DNA from: Miscanthus floridulus
Lineage: Eukaryota > Streptophyta > Magnoliopsida > Poales > Poaceae
DNA: 64,000 bases
Direction: 5' to 3'
Assembly: GCF_019320115.1 (NCBI RefSeq)
Contig: NC_089581.1
Span: 69,048,485 to 69,112,484, forward strand
This document shows, piece after piece, positions 10,739-21,952 of this stretch. The notes under the pieces are model-generated. The model worked only from the letters and a program-made list of their open reading frames with translations. It was not told where the DNA came from and searched no databases. The number at the start of each line of letters is the position of its first letter. Position 1 is the first letter of the stretch. A program made the translations under genes and the position numbers.

Positions 10739-13439
10739 TTAGTTGAATAGGTTGGGTTAATTTGGATGAACATCATTGTACTCTATGTACAATTGCCAAT
10801 CTTTACGTGTCACAAGAATGAAATCGTAGCTTCGTTATTTTGTTTTGTTTGATTGAGTTTGTTTCCTCCCTTTTTGTATGCGAAAAGAAAAGGCTCACAT
10901 ATTCTGACCCTTCCATTCGTTAAGACCATAGGGCTCGAGGTATAAGGGGAGAACTTTGATCACGTTGGTGAGCAAAGACGCCGTAGCCACTGAGGCGTAG
11001 GTGTTTTGTAGTCCAACCATACATGATCAATTATTTATTTCCACAAACCTTGTCACTAGGCTTAGCATGAAGAAGAGGTCTGATATAGTGACTATTTCGA
11101 AAAAGGTATACTTATACCTTTATCAGCCCCTGAGTGAGATCCGACCCCTTGCCGTTGCTGGGGTTAGATGTCGCAGAAAATCGAGGGAAGGATAGTGAAA
11201 CTTAGGAGAATGCATCTCTCGTATTCGCATGTATCCTCTCCCTAGGATCCTTAGCTATCATTCTGCAACCATGCGTTAGGTCTCCTTGCAAGTCCAGCCT
11301 TCCTCGAGCCCCCACGCATAGAAGGGATTCGGTCAAGGGTCGGTTCATTTTTGTGACTGTTGCCCCATCCACGGTTTTCGCAACCGAAGGGGATGAGTTA
11401 ATGCCACTTGCCTCGATGGCTTGAGTGATGTACTTGGTGAGTTTGTTAGTGGGCATGTTTGAATGGAATCCGATTCCATTACTTGTGACAAAATCGACAA
11501 AGACCTCAGGAGGCATTCCGTTACTCCTTAACCCACCTTCCAACAGATTCCCCCTAAATGGGGATTCTATGGGCTCGGCTAGAGGCTAGGATAGAACGAG
11601 AAGGTTGAAATGGCCTTGTTCGCTTCTAAGCAGGAAGGGCACAGGCTACTGAGGCTCATCTGTGTTTTCCCCTTGGCTCTTTGTTCGATACGAGGCGGCC
11701 TCGGGCTTTCCATGAGCCGGCCTTCGAACCTCGGCCTTTTGATGTAGGATCAAGCGGCTTGAGCCCCCGAGCCCCGTGGGGTTCGGTTGGGGCCGACCAT
11801 GATTCGTGCATCACCCCGTCCTTGGTTTTTGCAACCGGAGGGGCTGACCTAATGACACTTGCCTCGATGGCTTGAATGTTGTGTTCGGTGAGCTCACTAA
11901 TGGGCATGTTCAAGTGGAATCTGGGTCCGTCATCCCATGATGGGGTCGGTTGAGCCCTCATGTGGTATTCCACTACTTCTTAACCCACCCCCCGGTAGAT
12001 GCCCAAGCCATTCGATAGGCTCAGGTGGCCCATTGGCCTCTCCTTGATGGAGATTCTGTGGGTTTGGCTCAAGGTTAGAATCAAACAAGAAAGGTCGAGA
12101 TGTCCCTATCCACTTTAGAGTGGGGTCGGGCAAGGCCACTGGGGCTCATCTAGGTTTTCTCCCCTAGCTCTGTTTGACATGAGGTGACCTTGAGCCCTTC
12201 GCGGGCCGGCCTTCAAACCACGGTTGATTGTCGTTCATATTGAATGAGATGACTACCACTTCATGATGCGATCGCATGTGCAATGTTTGAATGTATAGGA
12301 TGATTGAATGAACAAGTGCATAAAGAACATAGCAGGGGTTAGTACTGTTACCTCGGTGGTATGAGTGATAGGTTCTAGGAGCTCTTACCAGATATGTCTG
12401 TGCAGGGTTTGGGTCCGACATTCATGCCGGGGCCATTGTAACCTGCACGAGCATCCCAATTTTCTATTTCTATCTCTCGGTAGTGATCCAAGCCGTTTGA
12501 TCAACTTGGGTGATCTAACAGCTTCTCCTTGATGGGGATTCTATAGGTATACCCCTCCAAACCCTTCTCAAGAAGGTGGATGCTAAAGCTTTGGGTGCGG
12601 GGATAAAGAATTTGATCATGCTGGTGAATAAAAACATCGTAGCCTCTAGGGCGTAGGGTAGTAGTGGTTCGACTAGTTTTACTCAAAGTTTACTCCTGCA
12701 CACCGTGCCTCCAGTTTCTAAATGTAAGGAGGGGGTGGGCAAAGAGAATGTCTAGCGATTAGACCCCCTTGCTAGCCCTCGAGTGATGTCTGACCCCTTG
12801 CTGTTGCTGGGGTCAGAGGCTCGGTAGCGAATTTAATATGTAAAGTAAGTAAGGGTGCTTATCTCTTGGCAGTAGCTTTGAGCCATTCGATCGACCCATT
12901 TCTCAACAGTGGCCAAGCCACTAGGTCGACTTATGTTTCTTGTTGAGACAAAATTTTCCTATGGAAATAGAGGATGAGAGTATCCCACATAAGAATTTGG
13001 TTAAGCAGATAGGCCAAGCCTCGAATTTGTGCAAAACGGACGAGCTCTTTGTTATAACAGACAACCTTTTAACTCTTCTCCCTCTTTTTGCAAAAGAGGT
13101 TTAGTGCATTCTGACCCTTCCCATAGTCAAGGTCATAAAAGCTCGGAGTGCGGGTGAGCTAGCTTTGATCACGCTGGTGAGCCAAGGCGCCATAGCCGCT
13201 GGGGCATAGGTGTCCATAGTTTGCCTAGTTTTACTTAGAGCTTGTTCCCAAAATCCTAGTTCTTAGGACTTAACATGAGAAAAGAGGGCAAGCATAGAGA
13301 ATGTTTGTAGGATAAATGTACTCATACCAACCCCCGAGTGAGGCATGACCCCTCACCTTTGTAGGGGTCAGATGTCACAAAAGATCAGGGATTTCAATAA
13401 CAAAACTAATAAGAGAAAGTATGCATTTATTTAGGGATA
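10739..13439. other. Non-coding spacer of the gypsy element with repeated blocks
   Basis: No ORF is supported. Blocks recur in direct orientation. GATCACGYTGGTGAGC followed by GCCGTAGCC...GGCGTAGG appears near 10955, 12615 and 13160. GAGTGAGATCCGACCCCTTG-like text appears near 11125, 12780 and 13335. GCCTCGATGGCTTGA with an upstream GTTTT-GCAACCG appears near 11410 and 11855. Confidence 0.55.
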
Positions 13440-14500
13440 AAAGCGACATAGCTGCTCGATGTTCTAGGCATTGGTGAAGACCTCGCCATTGATGGTCTTC
13501 AGCTTGTAGGCGCCTCAATGGAGTACCTCCGTGATGACATGCAGTCCCTCCCACAATGAGGAGAACTTGTGGTGGTCCTTGTTGCTCTAGATGAGGCAGA
13601 GGACCAGGTCCCCAATGATGAAGGCCTAGCCTTATACTCATCGGTTGTGGTACCATCACAACACCTGCAAGTACTTGGCTGAGCAAAGGAGGGCAACATT
13701 GTGGGCTTCATCCAGCTAGTCCATTGCATCTTCAAGAGACACCTTGGCCCCCTGTTCGTCGTATGCTCTGATCCTTGGTGCTCCATAGTCAATGTTGGTT
13801 GGGAGGATGGCTCGAAACCGTAGACCATGAAGAAGGGTGTGTAGTCGGTTGCTCGATTGGGGGTTGTCCTTAGGCTCTAGAGTACCGAAGGAAGCTTGGT
13901 GACCTAGTGCATGCCAAATTTGTTCAATCGGTTGAAGATCCTAGGCTTGAGGCCCTAAAGGAGCATGTCGTTTGTGCGCTCAACCTGCCCGTTCGTTCAG
14001 GGATGCACAACGATGGCCCAATCGACCCAGATGTGGTACTCATCACAGAATCAAAGGAACTTCTTTCCGGTGAATTGTGTGCTGTTGTCCATGATGATGG
14101 AGTTCAGAACTCCAAAGTGATGGATGATGTTGAGGAAGAATAGCATGGCTTGCTCTGATTTGATCACGGAGATCGGCTCAGCTTCTATCCATTTTGTAAA
14201 CTTGTCTATGGTGACAAGCAAGTTGGTGTAGCCCTTGGGCTCCTTCTTTAGTGGTCCAACCAAATTGAGCCCCTAGACCATGAACGGCCATGTGATGGGG
14301 ATCATCTGGAGTGCTTGGGCCGAGAGGTGGGTTTGCCGAGCGTAGTACTGGCACCCTTCATAGGTGCACATGATCTGTTCGGCATTGGCTATTGTAGTGG
14401 GCCAATAAAAGCCCTGTTGGAATGCATTTCTGACTAGGGTTCTAGGCATGGCATGGTGACCATAGATCTCACCATCGATATCGCTTTGCAAACGCTTCCC
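13440..14500 (-). pseudogene. Gypsy integrase, broken
   Basis: The minus strand shows the zinc-binding N-terminal region (GFYWPTTIANAEQIMCTYEGCQ at 14273-14491, with CxxC). It then shows the core start (LLVTIDKFTKWIEAEPI, 14051-14263) and the C-terminal part (AYDEQGA, SLEDAMDQLDEAHNVALL, KLKTIDGEVFTNAWNIEQL-type words) down to about 13440, spread over different frames. Several frameshifts and TAG stops separate the pieces. Confidence 0.8.
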
Positions 14501-14869
14501 CTATTGGATGGGGATGCAACACTACAGGATCCCAGTGTGGCTTCACTTGTAGAGTTCGCCCTCCACAAGAACAAAGGACTTGGCGTGACGTGCGAGCCAT
14601 CGAGCTTCCGTCTTGTCCATTGACAGTGTGTCATGGAGTAGGTAGTCGAGGTAGAGTACCCTCTAGTCAACCAGAGGTTCGAGCTCTATCGCTCGGTCTT
14701 CTTTGAGCTCCATGACTTCGGGGCCAGATGGAGCCGATAGTTGGTCAGCCCCAAGGATGAATCGGGGGGACCATCATCGGCCTATTCTGACCCCTCATAG
14801 AGGACCGAGGGCTTGTGTTGGTCATTGGCAAAGATACCCATTGGCACCAGCCCTCAGCTGGATGTCACC

Positions 14870-15790
14870 TTCGCAAGCGCATTAGCCACCTCATTGAGGT
14901 GCCTTGGGATGTGTTTGAGCTCGAGGCCGTTGCACTTGTCTTCTAGTCATCAGACTTCTTAGTAGTATGCAACCATCTTGGTGTCATGGCAACTTGACTC
15001 CTTCATGACTTGATCGACAATTAGCTAGGAGTCTCCTCGATCGTCGAGACGTCGGACACCCAACTCGATGGCAATGCGTAGGCTGTTGATGAGCGCCTCA
15101 TATTCGGCCACATTGTTTAAGGAGGGGAAATGGAGACAGGCCATGTACCTCATGTGTACCCTGAGGGGTGATACAAAGACCAGCCCTACGCTGGTGCCCT
15201 TCTTCATCAACGATCTATCGAAGTACATCATCTAGTACTCTTGATCGACGACCACCGGTGGCATTTGGACTTCGGTCCATTCCGTGATGAAATTAGCTAA
15301 CACCTAGGACTTGATGGCCGTCCAAGGGACATACATAATGCCTTGATCCATCAGCTCAAGTGCCCATTTCATGGTTCTCCCCATGGCATCCTGACTTTGG
15401 ACGACCTCGCCGAGGGGGAAGGATGTCACGACCATTATAGGTGTGATTTGAAGTAGTGGCATAGCTTCCTCTTTGTGATGAGGATGGTGTATAGGAGCTT
15501 CTAGATTTGGGGGTAGTGGGTCTTTGAGTTAGATAGGACCTCGCTGATGAAGTACATAGGGCGTTGTACTATGAGGGCATGCCCCTCTTCTTCCCACTCC
15601 ACTACCATGGCGGCGCTGACCACTTGTGTGGTGGCCACGATGTAGAGCAGAAGAAGTTCTCCCTTGGTGAGAGGAACTAGGATCAGGGCCTTTGTTAGGA
15701 GCTGTTTAACCATGTCAAGTGCTTCCTAGGCCTCGGATGTCCATTCAAAGTGATCAGCCTTCTTTAGAAGTCGATAAAGGGGGAGACCTC
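14870..15790 (-). pseudogene. Gypsy RNase H region with second, archaeal-type RNase H
   Basis: 15501-15713 reads TKALILVPLTKGELLLLYI and FISEVLSNSKTHYPQI, the RNase H after RT. 15025-15231 reads YFDRSLMKKGTSVGLVFVSP and NNVAEYEALINSLRIA, the archaeal-type RNase H fold (RVT_3) that marks Tat-lineage elements. In relatives the first motif is YFDGS; here Gly is Arg. Stops lie between the two domains. Confidence 0.8.
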
Positions 15791-15879
15791 ATTCACCGAG
15801 GTGTGAGATGAAGTGGCTGAGCACGGCGAGGCACCCTGTAACCCATTGTACCCCCTTTATGTTCTAAATTGGGCCCATC

Positions 15880-16682
15880 CTCATGATGGTTGAGATCTTC
15901 TCTGGGTTGGCTTCAATGCCACGCTCGAAGACGATGAAACCAAGCAGCATGCCCCTCAGGACCCCAAAAACATATTTCTCGAGATTAAGTTTGATGCTGT
16001 TTGCTCGGAGTTTTGCAAAGGTTTGCTCAAGATCGGCTATGAGGTGGTCATCCTATTTGGATTTGACCACGATGTCATCAATATAGGCCACAACGGTCCA
16101 CCCAATGAGATCCCCGAAGCACTTGAGCATACAACGCTGGTATGTAGCCCCAACGTTCTTCAGACCAAACAACATTGTGACATAGCAGAACAATCCAAAG
16201 GGGGCTATGTCACAATCCAAAGGGGTGATGAAAGATGTCATGAGCTGGTCGGACTCTTTCATCATGATTTGATGGTACCTGGAGTATGCATCAAGGAAGC
16301 AGAGGGTTTCGCACCCTGAGGTAGAGTCAACTACTTGGTCTATGCACGGCAAAGGAAACGGATCCTTTGGGCATGCTTTGTTGAGACCCGTATGGTCAAC
16401 ACACATCCTCCATTTCCCATTCTTCTCTCATACAAGAATGGGATTGGCTAACCACTCTAGGTGGTACACTTCCTTGAAGAACCCGGCCACCAAAAGCTTT
16501 GCGATCTCTTCGTCGATGGTCCTGTGTTTCCCCTCATCGAAGCGACGCAGGCGTTGTTTCACCAGTTTGGAGCCTAGGTGGATCTTCAAGGTGTGCTTAG
16601 TGACTCCCCTTAGGATGCCTGGCATGTCCGAGGGTTTCCATGTGAAGATGTCTCTGTTGGCACGAAGGAAGCCGATGAGCAC
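15880..16682 (-). pseudogene. Gypsy reverse transcriptase
   Basis: 16682-16428 holds the RT N-terminal region (FTWKPSDMPGI, RRFDEGKHRTIDEEIAKLL, AGFFKEVYHLEWLANPILV). 16406-16053 continues with CVDHTGLNKACPKDPFPLP, FGLKNVGATYQR and the catalytic box YIDDIVVKSK. A frame break lies between them near 16410-16430, in the EKNGKWRM region. The Tyr-x-Asp-Asp box is intact. Confidence 0.88.
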
Positions 16683-17300
16683 GTCTTCCTATTCGGAGGA
16701 AAGCGTGGTACCAACACGCACCATTTTTCCCTCGGTGCTCCCAGGGTCTATAAGGACCTCCTTAGAACCTTCTACTGGCTCGAAGGACCCGATCAACCTT
16801 TTGGGGTTGGGCGCTTCTTTGGTGACCTCTTTTCTGATGTCCGCGAGCTCTCTAGAGGCTATGATCGCTGCGGTGTGATCGCAGCACTCGACTTCGCACT
16901 CGTAGGCGTGCTGAAAGGAGGTGCCGATGGTGATGACCCTGCCTGGGCCTGGTATCTTTAGTTTAAGGTAGGTGTAGTTGGGGATGGCCATGAACTTTGC
17001 ATAACATGGTCGCCCCAAGATGGTGTGGTAAGTTTTGTGGAACCCAACCACTTCGAAGGTGAGGGCCTCGGTCCTATAGTTGGATGGACCCCCGAAGGTG
17101 ATGGGCAGATTGATCTGCCCGAGTGGCATGGCCTACTTTCTAGGCATAATGCCATGAAATGGTGCTCTGGTTAGCCGGACACACGCCCGGTCAATGCCCA
17201 TGGCGTCAAGCATCTTGGCATATAGGATGTTGAGGTCGCTGCCCCATCCATTAGTACCATGGTGAGGTGCTTTATACCAACGATTAGGTCGACCATGAGT
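16683..17300 (-). pseudogene. Gypsy aspartic protease region
   Basis: 17129-16689 reads LPITFGGPSNYRTEALTFEV, ILGRPCYAKFMAIPNYTYLKL and IPGPGRVITIGTSFQHAYEC, the conserved segment after the protease active site. The active-site Asp lies in the preceding frame around 17250 (MVLMDGA, where relatives have DGGS). A TAG separates the segments at about 17130. Confidence 0.75.
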
Positions 17301-18500
17301 AGATATCTCCCCAGTTGCGGGACTCTATCTGGTGTGGCTAGTTTGGTCGCATAGACCTCGCGGTGAGCAATCTTCTGGCAGCGCTTGGAGTTGTAGGCCT
17401 CTGATCCTCCAAAGATCATGAGGCAGCCATTTGGTGTTGGAAAGCCATCGTCCTTCTCCTCGGCATCATCCGCAGTGGGGGCAGGGTCCTTTCTATGCTC
17501 CCCTTTGTTGGAGCCTCTAGATAAGAACCGCCACATGAGGCTGCAGTCCTTGTACAGATGCTTGACCGGGAAAGCATGGTTTGGGCATGGCATCTCGAGT
17601 AGTTTTTTGAAATGGTTCGGAGTGCCCTCCGTGGGCTTCTGACCACCCTTCCGGTCTGTGGCGGCCATGAGCGAGCCCTCACGCTGTTGCTTTTTGTTTT
17701 CCTTTTTGGTGGGATGATTGGAGGCACCTTCGCCGGTGTCCTTGTCTCGCCTCGCCTTGCCATCGAGATGATCGAAGATCGCTCTGACCGCTTCTTCACC
17801 CAAGGCATGGCTAGTGGTGATGTCAAGGAGTTCCTTGGTGGTACACGGGCCCTTGTGTCCTAGCTTGTGAACCAAGGACTCACATGTGCTCCTAGATAGG
17901 AAGGCTGCTATGACATCGGTGTCGGCAACGTTAGGTAGCTCGTTAATTTGCTGGGAGAAGCACCGAATGTACCCATGGAGGGTTTCTCCAGCCTTCTGCT
18001 AGCAGTTTTTGAGGTCCCATGGGTTTCTAGGGCGCTTGTATGTGCCTTGGAAGTTTCCCACGAAGATCTCCTTCAGGTCTGCCCTACTCTAGATTCTGTT
18101 GGACGGCTGGTGTTCCAACCATGTCCATGCCAAATCGGCTAAGAACAGTGGAAGGTTGTGGATAATGAAGTTATCATCATCCGCACCACCGGCTTGGTAG
18201 GCTAGCCGATAATCTTCAAGCTATAGTCCAAGGTTTGTCTCCCTAGAGTACTTTGGGATGTTGGTTGGTGGCCAATACCTTGGCGGGAAGGCAATGTTGA
18301 GGATGTGTCAACTGATGGCTTGAGGGCCCGGTAGGCTGGGGCTCGGGCTTCAGTCCTTGCCACTGTCATAGTGTCCACCATGACAAGGATGATAGTCGTG
18401 GCTAGCTCCCTCTCTCGGGTCACCATAGGTATGTCTGTGGGCATCAAGGGTGTCGCGTGCGTCTCGGTTGTAGCCAAGACGCTAGTGCACTAGGACCGTG
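17171..18500 (-). pseudogene. Gypsy gag
   Basis: 17875-17171 reads LGHKGPCTTKELLDITTSHA, GEEAVRAIFDHLDGKARRD and a CPNHAFPVKHLYKDCSLM region, the CCHC-like part of RIRE2-type gag. Upstream (17876-18250) the same protein continues as DLKEIFVGNFQGTYKRP and YIRCFSQQINELPNVADTD, with stops between. The minus-strand region 18500-19550 before it is degenerate leader or N-terminal gag without a clear ATG frame. Confidence 0.8.
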
Positions 18501-19549
18501 GTGAGCTACCTACCGTCTCGCAGCGCCTGGTGGACCGATACATCCCTGCCAGGGCGCTCCAAGGGTGTATGATGGCTGGCATTGAGCTCGCATCATTGAG
18601 ACAACAAGCTCTTAGCCTACTGCATTGCCGCACACTCGAGTAGCATGCGAATCTCATGGTGGGCCCAATGATGCTCGGGCATCGCGGCCTCTGGAAGGCC
18701 ATGGAGCAGGGCCGCTATAGCGGTGATGTTTTGGCTTGGCTAGGTGAAGCGAGGGAGGGTTTCTTCATTGGCGATGATCCTTTGGTTTACGTCATGGGCA
18801 TGGTGCATGCGCGCCCACTGTCTCTATGGCGTGCGATCTCCCAATCGAGCTCCATGCATTCCTGCTCAAGCTGGAGTCGCGGTTCCTTGATCTCCCGATG
18901 TCAGGCTTTTAGCTGCTCCACCCTCATGCATGGTCGAGCTGCTATCTCCCCCTTGGCCTCTTTGCTGAGGTTGTTCGCTGGGGTAGCCTCTTCCTCAGAG
19001 ATGCTTTCAATGTGTCCCTCGGGGGTACCCATCATGAAGCATTCACAAGAGGGGTGATGGCCCCCCTACTGGAGTCAGAGCTAGAGGGTGACCCCAGCTC
19101 CTCTACAAGGAGGTCATGGAGAGATTCTATGATGTGTTCTATGATGTGTTCAATCACCCCCATGAGCTCCTCTACAAGGTGGCTAACGGTTGCCGCGGAG
19201 TTGTGGAGACCGAACGGAAGCACTATCAGGGTGCTCCATGTGGGGTGTTTCAGAGAGAGGGGTTCCCCTCCAATGAGCCATGTCATGTCATTGGTGTTAG
19301 AGAAGGTGAAGTGGCGTGGGTCCTCCCTAGATGGCTGGGGTCCTAGGGAGATGCCTTGCCAGTGCTCAAGCCTCTCGTAGTCAAGGCCTATGGTGAGGAT
19401 AGGTTGGATGGCGGCGTGAGCCAATGCCAACTCTCCTCCCACCGTGATAATGAAGTCTAGGGCCCCGAAGTGCACGTGTGTGCCTAGGACCCAGCTGATA
19501 TCATGGCTAGCCATCCATGGCCTAATGTTAGCGTCGAAACATGCAAAGG
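18500..19549 (-). pseudogene. Gypsy leader / N-terminal gag region, degenerate
   Basis: A minus-strand frame of about 178 codons is open at 19568-19032, but it starts at a TTG inside the PBS, so it is not a real start. The text (SWVLGTHVHFGALDFIITVGGE, IIEHIIESLHDLL) resembles the 5' leader ORF of related elements. A short imperfect duplication, ATTCTATGATGTGTTCTATG, lies at about 19125-19150. Confidence 0.45.
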
Positions 19550-19567
19550 CCCCTACCTGGCATGCCA
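19550..19567 (-). other. Primer-binding site of the gypsy element
   Basis: The minus strand reads TGGCATGCCAGGTAGGGG two bases after the 5' LTR end. The CCAGGTAGGGG block is characteristic of RIRE2-type elements. The primer tRNA was not determined. Confidence 0.7.
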
Positions 19568-19569
19568 AC

Positions 19570-21152
19570 TATCAGTTTTTCGAGTAAACACCAATGAGTA
19601 AATTTGTATTATTGCGCGTTGGGCCTAGATGGTGTGCTAAAAGACACAAGGGTTATACTAGTTTGGGTCAAATGTCCCTACATCCAGTTTGTGGCTACCG
19701 CTCGTGTTATTACCACCAAAAAGTTCATAGTAGGGGTTACAAACAGGCGAGAGAGGGACAGGTCCCAAGTCTCTGATGGAAAGGTTGAAAGGGCGCTGAG
19801 AGCTTGGTTGTTGCTTAGCTATGTGTGATGAGATGCGTGGTGTGTTGAATCGATCCATCCCTTAGTGGGGTGTCCTGCCTCTCCTTTTATAGTCCAAGGG
19901 GAAGCAGGGTTTACAAATAGGAGAAAGAAGAAAAACTAGAGGCCAAGGAGATCCTTCACAGATGTCGGGTCTTCCTTTTCCTTTGAGCCAGCCCCGCTAA
20001 CACGACAAATAGTGCTAGGGATAGCTCCATGCTAGTTGCATGTTTGCTGATCCTAATAGGGCCATGCTCTGGCTTTGTCAGCAAGTGGTCACATCCCATC
20101 CCGTCCTAGTGGGTGGCGCGATGGACCAGGGTGCTAAACCATGACCCTAAGGGGAGCAGACGGGCACAGTGACCCCCCGTCCATTGTCGTAGATGATGTG
20201 AGTTTCCTTCTAGACCGTAGTGGTTGTCGTATGCTTTCGTCAGGATCCGTGGCTGAGGGCAAATGCTGGCACCCATAACACTATAAGACAAATGTCGACG
20301 CCCACAACACTGTTTGGGCTCTGACATGCCTGGAAGGGCTTAAAGCGCCCATCTTGTCATATCCTGATGGTACTTTCCTATAGGTGTGCAGGGTATGGTC
20401 CTCGGTATTGTGGTTGACTTGAGTGCCCCACCTTGTCTGCGCACATAGTTATGAAGGAGTAGCGCATAGTCATCGAGTGAGGTGGAGCCTGCCCTCAGAC
20501 ATCAGGTGAGGTGGAGCCTACCCTCGGATGTCGGGTGAGGAGGAGTCTACCCTCAAATGTCAGGTGAGGTGGAATCTGCCCTCAGATGTCAAGCGAGGCA
20601 AAGCCAGCCTCAGGGGGTCAGGTGAGGTGGAGCTAACCCTCAGTCATTGGACTAGGCGGAGCTAGCCCTTGGGGGTCGAGCGAGGCGGAGTCTGCCCTTA
20701 GACATCAGGCAAGGCAGAGCCTACCCTTAGACAATGGGCAAGGTAGAGTCTGTCCTTGGATGTTGGGCAAGGTAGAGTCTACCCTCAGATGTCTGGCGAG
20801 GCAGAGCTTGCCCTTAGATCAGGGGAGGCGGAGTCTATCCTCAGACATCGGGTGAGGTGGAGTCAGCCCTTAGATGTTGGGCGAGGCAGAACCTGCCCTT
20901 AGACATTGGGTGGGGCGAAGCTAGCCCCCGAGGGTCGGGCGAGGCAGAGCTAACCCTCCATCGTTGGGCTAGACGGAGCCTACCCTCAGACATCGGGTGA
21001 GGTGAAGCAAGCCCCCGAGGGTCAGGCAAGGTGGAGCTAACCCTCGGTTGTTGGGCTAGAGGTGTAGTCATGTTCTTTCCTGCTCAGAAGCATCAACGTT
21101 TAATGGTTATCTTCGCCTACTCTTTGGGTATCCCAGTATCTGGTCCCCGACA
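19570..21152 (-). repeat. 5' LTR of the gypsy element (1583 bp)
   Basis: It is collinear with 4678-6291. On the plus strand it starts TATCAG, a mutated TGTCAG, and ends CCCCGACA. The minus-strand TATA box is at 19884-19896 (GGACTATAAAAGGAG). The tandem repeat at 20465-21060 is the counterpart of 5570-6200. Confidence 0.9.
20465..21060. repeat. About 30-bp degenerate tandem repeat inside the right LTR
   Basis: It has the same unit as the left LTR (GTCGGGTGAGGTGGAGCC plus CTGCCCTCAGAC-type text). It is somewhat shorter and differs in copy content, so the array changed after insertion or was changed by recombination. Confidence 0.7.
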
Positions 21153-21732
21153 GATGGGGAATTTAAAAACTTGTGCCTTGCAAGCAAACATATGTAATGC
21201 ACATACAAATGCAACATACAAGTTTACAGGCTTGCTCCCCCTACTTGTGTGCTTCAAATTCTAATTGATCCCCTTACAATGTCATTTCATTTGTTGCTCC
21301 CCCTATCTCTTACTATCTTTTGAATTTCTCTCCCCCTTTGTCAACAATTAGCACAAAAGGTGAGCTTAAATTTTAGATAGGTTGGGATGAAACCATGTTA
21401 AGTGAGGATCATTTTCCCAATTTGGTCCAATCTAGATCACTTGTAAAAGATATTTAACTCAGTTTGATCCAAGTGCAAGCTTCTTCACACCTCCAAATAA
21501 GGGTTATCATGCACCATGTTGAGTTAAACACTTATAGCTCATTTTCTAGATCAACCACTAGGTTCACAAGCCCACAAACATGTCATATGCTACTACTAGA
21601 TCATATTAAGCATAGAAGCAATAGTGGTGCCATACAAGCATCAAATTCATTTGATTTTCATGAATGAGCCTAAGACATGTAAGGAATGACTAGATGCCCT
21701 AAACAAGTCCTTAGCAATGGATGAATGACATG

Positions 21733-21947
21733 TCAATCAATTTCACCTTGCTTTGCTCGAAGGAGCAGCATGTCATATAATGGGGGTGCATGAACACATT
21801 CATTCCTTAGCTTGCAAAATCTCTTTTCATCAAGTGGCTTGGTGAAGATATTGGCAAGTTGATCATCGGTGCCCACACTCTCAATGCAAATGTCCCATTT
21901 TTGTTGGTGATATCTTATGAAATGATGGTGGACATCTATATGCTTTG
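21733..21947 (-). pseudogene. Sirevirus RNase H, C-terminal part
   Basis: The minus strand reads RTKHIDVHHHFIRYHQQKWD, then CIESVGTDDQLANIFTKPLD and EKRFCKLRNE, the conserved end of copia polyproteins. It joins the RT/RNH piece at 24885 once the solo LTR between them is removed. Confidence 0.9.
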
Positions 21948-21952
21948 TTCTT

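Larger units (their letters stand above)
4678..21152 (-). mobile_element. Full-length Ty3/gypsy element, Tat/Retand (RIRE2-like) type, TSD GATGG
   Basis: Two LTRs (4678-6291 and 19570-21152) flank the element. The duplication GATGG lies at 4673-4677 and 21153-21157. Minus-strand order: 5' LTR, PBS, gag, protease, RT, RNase H, archaeal-type second RNase H, integrase, long spacer, plus-strand antisense ORF, tandem repeats with the PPT, 3' LTR. The aRNH domain and the antisense ORF point to the Tat/Retand clade. All ORFs carry stops and frameshifts. The 5' LTR end has mutated from TG to TA. It inserted into the 3' non-coding region of the Sirevirus. Confidence 0.92.

Noticed and set aside
19032..19568. 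178-codon ORF as a separate gypsy gene
   Set aside because: It begins at a TTG within the primer-binding site and has no clear domain. It is treated as degenerate leader/gag.
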